Source: CAWFNW01 sp963817405
Lineage (GTDB): Bacteria > Actinomycetota > Coriobacteriia > Anaerosomatales > Anaerosomataceae
NCBI GenBank assembly: GCA_963817405.1
Contig: CAWFNW010000003.1
Coordinates: 434,001 to 498,000, forward strand
DNA: 64,000 nt
Direction of reading: 5' to 3'
Positions within the stretch are counted from its first letter, which is position 1. The number at the start of each line of letters is the position of its first letter. This document shows, one piece after another, positions 44,763-52,040 of the stretch. The notes below the pieces were generated by a model. That model was given only the letters and a program-made list of their open reading frames with translations, was not told where the DNA came from and searched no databases. Made by a program: the position numbers and the translations under genes.

Positions 44763-45560
44763 ATGGGCAAGACCAGGAAGTTCCTCGCACTCCTCGTGGT
44801 AGCCGTACTCGTGCTCAGCGTGGGCACACTCGGCGGCTGCAAGAAGGCCGAGGACACCACCGCCAAGTTCAAGACCGTCAAGGCTGGCACAATCATCTGC
44901 GGCTCGGACACCGCGTTCCCGCCGTTCGAGTCCATGAACGGCGATGTGGCGGAGGGCTTTGATGTGGACCTCATGACCGCCATCGGTGACGAACTCGGCT
45001 ACAAGGTCGAGTTCAAGAGCGAGATCTTCGACACGCTGATCTCGACACTCAAGGCCGGTGGCAAGTTCGACGTCATCGCTTCGGGTATGACGATCAAGCC
45101 TGAGCGCGAGCTCGAGATCGACTTCTCCGATCCGTACTACGACTCGAACCAGTCACTCGTCATGAAGGCGGGCACGAAGTACACAGGACCCGAGCAGCTT
45201 TCGGGCAAGAAGATCGGCGTCCAGTCCGGTACCACCGGTGAGGCATGGGCCAACGAGAACGTCACCGGGGCCACGCTCGTCCCGTTCAAGAACGCCACGG
45301 ACGCCTTTGCGGCCCTGCAGGCGGGCAACGTCGACGCGGTTGTCAACGACCTCCCGGTATCCACCGAGCTGCTGAAGGACGATCCGCGCGGTATGGAGAT
45401 CGTTGCGCAGATTCCCACCGGTGAGCAGTACGGCTTCGGCATCAGCAAGGACAACCCCGAGCTCAAGAAGGCCATCAACGAAGCTCTCGCCAAGGTGAAG
45501 GATTCCGGCAAGTACGGTGAGCTCTACGAGAAGTGGTTCGGCATTCCCTGGACCAAGTAA
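44763..45560 (+). CDS. Polar amino-acid ABC transporter substrate-binding lipoprotein (2)
   Basis: 265-residue family 3 binding protein with lipobox LGGC (Cys about 24). The mature protein shows IICGSDTAFPPFESMNGD and FDVIASGMTIKPERELEIDF, closer to the glutamine/arginine-type consensus than its neighbour. AAGGAGG before the ATG. Own promoter upstream, and a hairpin with an overlapping promoter downstream, so it may be made in excess over the membrane parts, as usual for binding proteins. Confidence 0.9.
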   Translation: MGKTRKFLALLVVAVLVLSVGTLGGCKKAEDTTAKFKTVKAGTIICGSDTAFPPFESMNGDVAEGFDVDLMTAIGDELGYKVEFKSEIFDTLISTLKAGGKFDVIASGMTIKPERELEIDFSDPYYDSNQSLVMKAGTKYTGPEQLSGKKIGVQSGTTGEAWANENVTGATLVPFKNATDAFAALQAGNVDAVVNDLPVSTELLKDDPRGMEIVAQIPTGEQYGFGISKDNPELKKAINEALAKVKDSGKYGELYEKWFGIPWTK

Positions 45561-45590
45561 CTGACAGGGCCTAACGCCTTACGGTATTCT
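45561..45590 (+). promoter_or_regulatory. Promoter before the permease gene
   Basis: CTGACA (45561-45566), 18-nt spacer, TATTCT (45585-45590), lying in the space between the binding protein and the permease and abutting a hairpin. Confidence 0.5.
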
Positions 45591-45626
45591 GCGGGGGACT
45601 CCTGACGACAGTCGGGGGTCCCCCGC
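45591..45626 (+). terminator. Hairpin after the binding protein gene
   Basis: 9-bp stem (45591-45599 with 45618-45626), 18-nt loop, starting 31 nt after the stop and right after the TATTCT hexamer. No U-tract. Probably reduces read-through into the permease. Confidence 0.6.
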
Positions 45627-45653
45627 GAGTATTCGGCCACGATTGGGGAACCG

Positions 45654-46982
45654 ATGAGTGACCTGAACCGCAGGTGTCGCCGGCTCTTGGCGGCGTCGGT
45701 CTTGCTTCTCATGCTGACCCTGCCGAGCCAGGCCCTGGGGATGACCGGGGCAAAGGTGACCGTCGACCAGAAGACCGGCGGTCAGCCGACGCGCTTCACG
45801 TTCGCGGCTACGACGGATGAAGATGCCGCGACTACCGAAATCGACTTCCTGTTCCCGGAGGGTTTCGAGACCAAGGACGTGGCCGTCGATGTCACGCTCC
45901 TCGAGGGGCTCACCCGGGTTTCCACGGACTACACCTTCTCCGTGGACGGTGCGACTGGGGCCGTCAAGGTCGCCTTCAATCCCGCGGTTGCCCCCAAGAG
46001 CAACATCTTCATGCAGATCCGCAACGTGCTCACGCCGATTGCCGGGGGCACTTACGAGCTTCCAGTCGAGTACACGGCAGTGGCCGATAGCGGCACGCCG
46101 CAGACGCGGCAACAAACCGACCTGACGTTCAAGTACGACACGCCCCCGCGCGAGGAGATCATCTCTCGGTGGCTGGACAAGCAGGCATGGGTGAAGTCGT
46201 GGACGAGCGTCAAGTTCCTCAACCTCTTTCTCAAGCCACAACAGATCGTCCGCGCCTATCCACTGCTCTTTGCAGGATGGTTGATGTCGCTGTCCTTGGT
46301 CCTCGTGGCGTTCCCGGTCTCGATCATCGGCGGCCTGGGCACCGCCTTCATGAAGATGTCGAAGGTTGCCCCGGTCCGCTGGTTCGCTTCGGCATACATC
46401 AACGTGATCCGCGGTACCCCGCTCTTTCTCCAGATCTTCGTGGTGTTCATCGGCCTGCGGTCATCGGGTCTGAGACTGCCCGACTTCATCTCCGCAGTCA
46501 TCGTGCTTGCGTTCAACTCCTCGGCGTACCTCGCGGAGATATTCCGAGCTGGCATCCAGTCCATCTCGAAGGGGCAGTTCGAGGCGGCCTCCTCGCTCGG
46601 CATGACGTACTGGCAAGCGATGCGGTACGTGATCATCCCGCAGACGGTCAGGCGCGTGCTGCCGACAATGACCTCCGAGTTCATCTTGCTGTTCAAGGAC
46701 ACGGCGCTCTTCGCGGCGATGGGCATCTTCGAACTCATGCTGCGCTCGCAGAACTTCGTCGCCCGTTCGGGCAACCTGTCTGCCTACGTTGTGGCTGCGA
46801 CCTACTACCTCATCATCACGATTCCGCTCATCAACCTGGTCAGTCGACTTGAGACCAAGCTTGCCCAGTCCGAGTACGGCGTCCAGGCAGCGGCTCCCAA
46901 GAGGCGGGCCCGCCACAAGCCGGGCGCGATGCTCTCCGGGGCGCAATTTGAGTCAACCGCCGCGAAGCATGAATCGAGGTGA
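45654..46982 (+). CDS. Amino-acid ABC permease with an exported N-terminal domain
   Basis: 442 residues, about twice the usual size. Residues 1-28 look like a signal peptide (RRLLAASVLLLMLTLPSQALG), about 30-165 are a beta-rich domain (FTFAATTDEDAATTEIDFLF region) with no recognised family, then a linker and a HisM/GlnP-type permease (about 195-420) with five helices and the EAA-type loop QFEAASSLGMTYWQAMRYVI. So a periplasm-facing domain is joined to the membrane subunit, but not a normal family 3 binding protein. I infer docking, sensing or lipid/wall interaction. ATPase follows with near overlap. Confidence 0.85.
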   Translation: MSDLNRRCRRLLAASVLLLMLTLPSQALGMTGAKVTVDQKTGGQPTRFTFAATTDEDAATTEIDFLFPEGFETKDVAVDVTLLEGLTRVSTDYTFSVDGATGAVKVAFNPAVAPKSNIFMQIRNVLTPIAGGTYELPVEYTAVADSGTPQTRQQTDLTFKYDTPPREEIISRWLDKQAWVKSWTSVKFLNLFLKPQQIVRAYPLLFAGWLMSLSLVLVAFPVSIIGGLGTAFMKMSKVAPVRWFASAYINVIRGTPLFLQIFVVFIGLRSSGLRLPDFISAVIVLAFNSSAYLAEIFRAGIQSISKGQFEAASSLGMTYWQAMRYVIIPQTVRRVLPTMTSEFILLFKDTALFAAMGIFELMLRSQNFVARSGNLSAYVVAATYYLIITIPLINLVSRLETKLAQSEYGVQAAAPKRRARHKPGAMLSGAQFESTAAKHESR

Positions 46983-46987
46983 GCGCC

Positions 46988-47722
46988 GTGACTGAGCCCG
47001 TCGTTCGTATCGTTGACCTGCACAAGTCCTTCGGCTCGCTCGAGGTGCTCAAGGGCGTCAACATGGAGGTGCAGCGCGGCGAGGTCGTCGTCATTCTCGG
47101 GCCAAGCGGCTCCGGCAAGTCGACCATGCTCCGCTGCGTGAACCACCTCGAGGAGCCGACGAGCGGCGAGGTATGGCTGGAGGATATTCAGATCAACGCG
47201 CCGGACACCAACGTGAACAAGGTGCGCGAGCACATCGGCATGGTGTTCCAGAGCTTCAACCTCTTCCCACACCTTACCGCCAAGGGCAATGTCATGCTTG
47301 CGCAGCGCAAGGTGCTCGGTCGCAGCGAGGAGGAGGCCGCAAGAATCGCCGACGAACGGCTCGCGGCGGTGGGCCTGTCAGATCGCGTCGACTACTACCC
47401 AGCGCAGCTCTCCGGGGGTCAACAGCAGCGCGTGGCGATCGCCCGCGCCCTTGCGATGGACCCGAAGGTGATGTTGTTCGACGAAGTCACCTCGGCACTC
47501 GACCCGGAGCTCGTCCGCGACGTTCTCGACGTCATGAAGCGGCTCGCTAATGCGGGCATGACGATGCTCGTGGTCACCCACGAAATGGGTTTCGCTCGGG
47601 ACGTGGGTTCGCGCGTCGTCTTCATGGACGGCGGGGTCATCGTCGAAGAGGGCGCGCCTGATGCGGTATTCGACAATCCCCAGAACGAGCGCACCAAGGA
47701 CTTCCTCGGGCATATCGCCTAG
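46988..47722 (+). CDS. Polar amino-acid ABC transporter ATPase
   Basis: 244-residue GlnQ/HisP-type ATPase. Walker A GPSGSGKST, signature LSGGQQQRVAIARAL and Walker B VMLFDEVTSALDPE are intact. GTG 46988 is favoured by GAGGTGAG just before it; GTG 46979, overlapping the permease stop, is the alternative (3 residues more). Last gene of the transporter operon, followed by a terminator. Confidence 0.93.
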   Translation: MTEPVVRIVDLHKSFGSLEVLKGVNMEVQRGEVVVILGPSGSGKSTMLRCVNHLEEPTSGEVWLEDIQINAPDTNVNKVREHIGMVFQSFNLFPHLTAKGNVMLAQRKVLGRSEEEAARIADERLAAVGLSDRVDYYPAQLSGGQQQRVAIARALAMDPKVMLFDEVTSALDPELVRDVLDVMKRLANAGMTMLVVTHEMGFARDVGSRVVFMDGGVIVEEGAPDAVFDNPQNERTKDFLGHIA

Positions 47723-47735
47723 GTTTCGCATGAAC

Positions 47736-47780
47736 ATACCCGCGAGGGCGCGCGCCACTGCCCGTCGCGGGTATCTTCTC
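47736..47780 (+). terminator. Terminator of the ABC transporter operon
   Basis: 10-bp perfect stem (47736-47745 with 47765-47774) with an inner G/C-rich helix, followed by the T-rich CTTCTCATT. Placed 13 nt after the stop, upstream of hpf. Confidence 0.75.
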
Positions 47781-47809
47781 ATTGTCCGGCAAGACAAGGA
47801 GGTATCTCG

Positions 47810-48352
47810 ATGGAGATCACGGTCAAGGGACGTCGTATGGAGGTTCCACCGGCGATGCGCGACTACGCTGAGGAGAAGATCGGTCGCGTCGCGAAGATCG
47901 TCGATCATATGCTCATGAGCGCCGAGATCGAGTTGTCGACTGAACGAAACCCCTCAATCGAGAAGAGCCAGGTCGCCGAGGTCACGGTCTTCACGAAGGG
48001 TCCGGTGATTCGAGCGAAGGAGGCGGCGTCCGACATGTACGCCGCCATCGATCTCGTTTCCGAGAAGCTCGAAAGCCAAGTGCGGAAGTTCAAGACGAAG
48101 ATGGTCGACCGCCACAGGGGAGCTCCGGCGCCCGCGCCGGCACCCGCGATCGTCGAGGAGGTCGAAGACCGCGAGCCCGCGCTCGTGAAGACGAAGGTGC
48201 TCGAGGCCAAACCCATGTCCACCGACGAGGCGATCTTGCAGATGGAACTCCTTGGTCACGACTTCTTCGTGTTCACGGCCGAGGACACCGAAGGAACAAA
48301 CGTCCTCTACCGCAGGCGTGACGGCGACTACGGACTCATCGAGTCGCGGTAG
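47810..48352 (+). CDS. hpf: Ribosome hibernation promoting factor, long form
   Basis: 180 residues: an N-terminal S30AE domain (about 1-100, MEITVKGRRMEVPPAMRDY) that sits at the ribosomal decoding centre, an Ala/Pro linker near 105-120 and the C-terminal dimerisation domain (about 125-180, ending in YRRRDGDYGLIE). The long form gives 100S ribosome dimers in stationary phase. AAGGAGG before the ATG. A terminator follows. Usually next to secA in Gram-positives; here secA lies 8 kb further on, after the signalling cassette. Confidence 0.93.
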   Translation: MEITVKGRRMEVPPAMRDYAEEKIGRVAKIVDHMLMSAEIELSTERNPSIEKSQVAEVTVFTKGPVIRAKEAASDMYAAIDLVSEKLESQVRKFKTKMVDRHRGAPAPAPAPAIVEEVEDREPALVKTKVLEAKPMSTDEAILQMELLGHDFFVFTAEDTEGTNVLYRRRDGDYGLIESR

Positions 48353-48377
48353 GGATTGACACCTGTTGCGGACGGAT

Positions 48378-48410
48378 GCCGGGCGGCACTCAGCGCCCGG
48401 CTCCGGCTTT
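48378..48410 (+). terminator. Terminator after hpf
   Basis: 8-bp stem (48378-48385 with 48394-48401), 8-nt loop, followed by TCCGGCTTTCTT. Confidence 0.65.
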
Positions 48411-48430
48411 CTTGCGGAGCCTCGCGAACG

Positions 48431-48460
48431 TTGACACAATCGGAGCGACCAGATTAGATA
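48431..48460 (+). promoter_or_regulatory. Strong promoter upstream of the 48538 gene
   Basis: Consensus TTGACA (48431-48436), 17 or 18 nt, TTAGAT/TAGATA (48454-48460). The only perfect -35 box paired with a -10 in the window. Predicted start about 48467, leader about 70 nt. It may drive the whole downstream signalling cassette. Confidence 0.65.
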
Positions 48461-48537
48461 GTGCAGGGTGTGCCGTACGGTACTACGTCACTATCGCAGC
48501 TTCTGTCGGACTACATGACGAACCTGGGGGCCCCCGA

Positions 48538-49197
48538 GTGGAACACGCAATCTCTCCGGCGACAATTGCCGAGATTGAGCTCGCGCTCTCTCAGGTGGCG
48601 GAGATCAAGGCCGCCCGCGTTGTCGTCTCCGACGAGGGCGCCATCCAGGAGATCCACGTCTTGGCGCTGCCCACCAAGTCGCCCAAGCAAGTGGTCCGCG
48701 ACATCGAATCCACCATCATGGCTGCCTTCGGGATTGCCATCGATCATCGAATGGTATCGATCGCGCAGCTCGGTCAGGACTCGATGCCCGAGCTGGAGCA
48801 GCGCGACCGACCACGCGCGAGGATCAAGTCGATCAACGCCGACGTCACGGGGGTTCACGCGACCATTACGGTGAGTCTCGACCTCGAAGGGGATGCGTAT
48901 GTTGGCGTCGCTGCGGGACCGGCGAGTGAGACCGCGAGGAAGCGGCTTGTCGCCCAGGCCACGCTGAACGCGGTCGAGGAGTACTTGCGTGGTACCATGA
49001 GCTTCGCACTTGAAGACGTTGAGATCGTGAAGCTTGGCCGGGAGTCCGTGGCGGTTGCGTGTGTGACGCTCGTCTCGTCCTTTGGCGAGCAGGCCCTCTC
49101 GGGAGCGGCGCTTGTACGAAACAACGACAAAGACTCGATCGTGAAGGCGACGCTTGACGCGATCAACCGCCGGATCGGCTTCTTGACAACCCCATAG
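48538..49197 (+). CDS. Conserved hypothetical protein, two-domain
   Basis: 219 residues, start GTG 48538 after GGGGG; upstream in-frame starts lie before the predicted transcription start. No membrane segment or signal peptide. Residues about 8-80 show a pattern (VAEIKAARVVVSDEGAIQEI, then SPKQVVRDIESTIM) I have seen in hypothetical proteins of other bacteria; the second part (about 95-219) has two similar alpha/beta units with TLNAVEEYL and ATLDAINRRIG. No catalytic motif is visible. It precedes the leader-peptide attenuator and the HD-GYP genes and may share their transcript. Confidence 0.7.
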   Translation: MEHAISPATIAEIELALSQVAEIKAARVVVSDEGAIQEIHVLALPTKSPKQVVRDIESTIMAAFGIAIDHRMVSIAQLGQDSMPELEQRDRPRARIKSINADVTGVHATITVSLDLEGDAYVGVAAGPASETARKRLVAQATLNAVEEYLRGTMSFALEDVEIVKLGRESVAVACVTLVSSFGEQALSGAALVRNNDKDSIVKATLDAINRRIGFLTTP

Positions 49198-49331
49198 ACC
49201 TCAAGTTTGGACCAACGCCGTGAGAATCGGTTTGAACACTGTCGGCATAGTTACGAGCGGAGCGGACAGCGTTCTTCCATTGCTAGCGGGATGGGAGAAG
49301 ACCACCAAATCATCGCAAAGGGGGTCTTCTC

Positions 49332-49406
49332 ATGAAGCGTATTGTTCTCCTGCTCAGCTCGCTCGCCGCGCTTGTGCTCGGCGGCGGGGCCATCTTCAAG
49401 ATCTAG
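49332..49406 (+). CDS. Leucine-rich 24-residue peptide, possible leader peptide
   Basis: ATG 49332 preceded by GGGGG, 24 codons, TAG at 49404-49406. The product is a basic two-residue start, a hydrophobic core with six leucines, GGG and a short polar end (FKI), i.e. signal-peptide-like. Its first 17 nt with the preceding TC (TCATGAAGCGTATTGTT) are nearly identical to the start of the HD-GYP gene at 49456, suggesting a partial duplication. It could be a leader peptide for attenuation, a small membrane peptide, or a non-functional remnant. Confidence 0.45.
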   Translation: MKRIVLLLSSLAALVLGGGAIFKI

Positions 49407-49414
49407 CAAGCGGT

Positions 49415-49441
49415 TTGGACCACGGCGTTGGTCCAAGATTT
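49415..49441 (+). terminator. Terminator-like hairpin of the attenuator
   Basis: 8-bp stem TTGGACCA/TGGTCCAA with a 6-nt loop, followed by GATTTCTTCC; 20 nt before the HD-GYP start codon. Confidence 0.5.
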
Positions 49442-49455
49442 CTTCCTGGTGATTC

Positions 49456-50721
49456 ATGAGGCGTATTGTCTACTTCTCATCAGTCATCCTTCTCGCCGCA
49501 GCTTCCGTGGCGTGGGCCGCGGTCCGCCACCCGGTCGACGAGTGGGGTATCGTCTTGTTCTTGGGGCTACTGGGGTTCCTAATCGAAACCCTAGCTTTCG
49601 CTATGCCGATTCTTGGCTCCGTTTCTCTGTCATTCTCGGTCATACTCGCTGCGGCGCTATACTCAGGACCCTTGGGCGGTGCGGTTGCAGGAATCGCTTG
49701 CTCGCTGATACCCCGCGAGTTGAAAGAACGGAAGCCGCTGCTCAACATCGGCTTCAATGCCGCTCAGCTTGCCCTGACCGGCGTGGCAGCTGGCTTGGTG
49801 TACCTTGCGGCCGGAGGACTGCTCTGGGGCGGCACCGGCTTCAACGGAGCTGTCGACAACTTGCTGCCAACGGCCGCTTCGGCCGCCAGCCTCTTCACCG
49901 TGAACGCCACGCTGGTCGCTGTGGCAATCGCACTAATGACTCGTATGCCCCTCGGGGGCGTGCTTCGTCAACAGAACCTAGCCAGCTACCTGACAAGCTT
50001 CTTGGTCTTGGCGCTGATGGGGTTGGTGCTGGTTGAGCTAATGAGAGTCGCCACGGTCTTCAGCGTGGTGCTACTCGTGCTGCCCTTTGCGCTTGCGCGA
50101 GAGACGTTCCAAGTGTATCTGGAGATGTCCGAGGCTTATACCGATACTGTCCGTTCTCTGGTTGCGGCGCTTGAGGCCAAGGACCTATACACGCGCGGTC
50201 ACTCAGAGAGAGTCGCCCGATACGCGCGCGCAATTGCGAGCGCGCTCGGCATGTCGAGCGCTCAGACTGATCGCATTGAGATTGCGGCGCTAATGCATGA
50301 CATTGGCAAGGTCGGTATTGGGAAAGGGATTCTCTCTAAGCCCGGCAAGCTGACGGCTGAAGAGGTGAGAGAGATTCGGAGTCACCCTGCGACAGGAATG
50401 ACAATCCTGAGCGACCTTCGCGTCCTCTCGGATCTCTCGCGCATCGTTGTGGCACACCATGAGAGATGGGATGGAAGTGGATACCCGAATGGCTTGTCGG
50501 GGGAGGCCATTCCCTTTGAATCTCGGATTCTCGCTGTTGCCGACGCTTACGACGCAATGACTTCCAACCGACCCTACAGGGGTGCTCTCTCGCGGACTGA
50601 AGCCGTCGATGAGGTTCAACGTGGCAGCGGCATTCAGTTCGACTCAACGGTCGTTGCGGCGTTCATGTCGTCACCGGAACTGGGAGGACATGAGAGCATC
50701 TCGAGGTCTGAAGATGATTAG
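49456..50721 (+). CDS. Membrane HD-GYP domain phosphodiesterase
   Basis: 421 residues. The N-terminal half (about 1-215) has six to seven membrane helices forming a sensor-like domain; the C-terminal half (about 225-405) is an HD-GYP domain with GHSERVARYA, ALMHDIGKVGIG (HD, about 280) and HHERWDGSGYPNGL (GYP, about 333). All metal residues seem intact, so it should hydrolyse cyclic di-GMP (or a related cyclic dinucleotide). Weak ribosome binding site (CTGGTG). Codons are more A/T-ending than in the flanking genes. The last 8 nt overlap the degenerate paralogue. Confidence 0.9.
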   Translation: MRRIVYFSSVILLAAASVAWAAVRHPVDEWGIVLFLGLLGFLIETLAFAMPILGSVSLSFSVILAAALYSGPLGGAVAGIACSLIPRELKERKPLLNIGFNAAQLALTGVAAGLVYLAAGGLLWGGTGFNGAVDNLLPTAASAASLFTVNATLVAVAIALMTRMPLGGVLRQQNLASYLTSFLVLALMGLVLVELMRVATVFSVVLLVLPFALARETFQVYLEMSEAYTDTVRSLVAALEAKDLYTRGHSERVARYARAIASALGMSSAQTDRIEIAALMHDIGKVGIGKGILSKPGKLTAEEVREIRSHPATGMTILSDLRVLSDLSRIVVAHHERWDGSGYPNGLSGEAIPFESRILAVADAYDAMTSNRPYRGALSRTEAVDEVQRGSGIQFDSTVVAAFMSSPELGGHESISRSEDD

Positions 50722-51955
50722 CAGCGCTCTGCCGCCTCGGAGCGGTGAGCGTCGCGAGCTCCTCCTGGCGGGTGTTGGTGCCGCCTTCTTGGTTGCCGCC
50801 CTGGTCGGGTTCTCGTTACCAGAGGCCGACAGTATACTCGTGGTCATTCTCGGCTCGGCTGCCGTTCTTTTCTCGGCGGTCGCAATCACGCTTCCTTCGG
50901 GTACGGTTCTGCGTGTCACGGGCCTAGTGACTGTGGCAGCGGCCGCGCTATTGGGGTTTCACGAAGCCGTCATCGTGATGTTCATCGGATCGCTGCTGGG
51001 TCGAGCGAGCGCACGTTCTCTCTCTGCCGAGGACTTCGCCCATCATCTGATGGGGGCGCTGTACTCAGCCGCGCTCACGGGCGTAGCCGCCTTAGTCTTC
51101 AGTGGGTTTGCTGTCTGGCCGTCCTTGCTCGGCGGCCTGGCGACAGCAGTCGCGCCGCTCGCCGCAGGACTCCTGTACAGCGCTTTCGATCTCTTGGGGG
51201 CCGTTCTTTCGAATGTCGACAACCGCCCAGGGGGGGTCGGAGCTGCGCTCCTCGACGTCGCCCGTACCACGTACAGTCTGTACTTGGGTCAAGTGTGCCT
51301 TGGGGTGGTCGCGGTGCTCCTCTGGCCCTCAATGCGCGAGTGGAGCCTCGTACTGCTGACGGTGTTGGGGCTGATTCTGCTGTATAGCTTCAATCTCTAC
51401 CTGAGAGTCCGCTCAAGCTACCAAGAGACAATTCGGGCCCTCGGCAGAGTGAGCGAGCTCTCCTTTCCCGCGCTCGATGGGCACGCCCAGAGAGTATCCG
51501 ATCTGGCTGTTGCGGTTGGCGCACGGCTTGGCTGCAGCCCGCGAGAACTCGAGAACCTCAACTACGCTGCGCTTCTACACGGTCTTGGCCGCGTGGGCGA
51601 GGATATCGACGGTGACTTGATGGCAGAGACTGCTGTCCGGGCTGAGCGGGGCGCAGAAATCGTTGAGCGAATCCCGTTCCTAGCGGATACCGCCGACCTG
51701 ATCCGGTATCAGGATGCATCTCCGGACCCATTCTCCGACGTCGCCCCGAGGGTACTCAAGATGGCCCATATCATTGGCGCGTGTGCCCATTACTCGCTCG
51801 CCTATCGCCTCGCAATAGACCGTGGCGAACGCGACCCGGTCTCCGCGGCAGTCAATGAGGTGGCATCGAGCAACCTGAGCCGTTCAGACGCGGACGTCGT
51901 GCGCGCGCTCGCGGCAGAAGTGGGCGCGACTCTGCCTGGCCGCAAGACTGGGTGA
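50714..51955 (+). CDS. Membrane protein with degenerate HD-GYP domain
   Basis: 413 residues, start ATG 50714 (GAGG upstream). Same layout as the previous protein: six to seven N-terminal helices, then an HD-GYP-like domain. GHAQRVSDLAVAVGARLG keeps the first helix, but the HD dyad reads ALLHGLGRVG (about 288, Asp replaced by Gly) and no GYP motif follows; the C-terminal part is shortened. It is predicted catalytically dead and could be a partner or ligand-binding regulator of the active enzyme. Overlap and similarity suggest a tandem duplication followed by divergence. Confidence 0.8.
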   Translation: MISSALPPRSGERRELLLAGVGAAFLVAALVGFSLPEADSILVVILGSAAVLFSAVAITLPSGTVLRVTGLVTVAAAALLGFHEAVIVMFIGSLLGRASARSLSAEDFAHHLMGALYSAALTGVAALVFSGFAVWPSLLGGLATAVAPLAAGLLYSAFDLLGAVLSNVDNRPGGVGAALLDVARTTYSLYLGQVCLGVVAVLLWPSMREWSLVLLTVLGLILLYSFNLYLRVRSSYQETIRALGRVSELSFPALDGHAQRVSDLAVAVGARLGCSPRELENLNYAALLHGLGRVGEDIDGDLMAETAVRAERGAEIVERIPFLADTADLIRYQDASPDPFSDVAPRVLKMAHIIGACAHYSLAYRLAIDRGERDPVSAAVNEVASSNLSRSDADVVRALAAEVGATLPGRKTG

Positions 51956-52040
51956 TCTCGGCCTTTGTCTGGCGCGCACGGCTCGACGGCGTGTAATATG
52001 GCTGTACCTCTCAGGAGTCGGCCAAACACAGGGGGCCAAG

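Larger units (their letters stand above)
49205..49441 (+). promoter_or_regulatory. Predicted leader-peptide attenuator
   Basis: TTGGACCAACGCCGTG at 49207-49222 is the exact reverse complement of 49421-49436. The 3' copy also forms a local 8-bp hairpin (49415-49422 with 49429-49436) followed by GATTTCTT, a terminator-like structure. The upstream copy could therefore capture the 3' arm and prevent the terminator. A 24-codon reading frame lies between the two and ends 8 nt before the terminator. The 10-mer GTTTGGACCA occurs at 49205 and 49413. Confidence 0.5.

Noticed and set aside
49220..49459. 79-residue frame overlapping the attenuator
   Set aside because: Arg/Ala-rich low-complexity product, no ribosome binding site; explained better by the repeat and small peptide.
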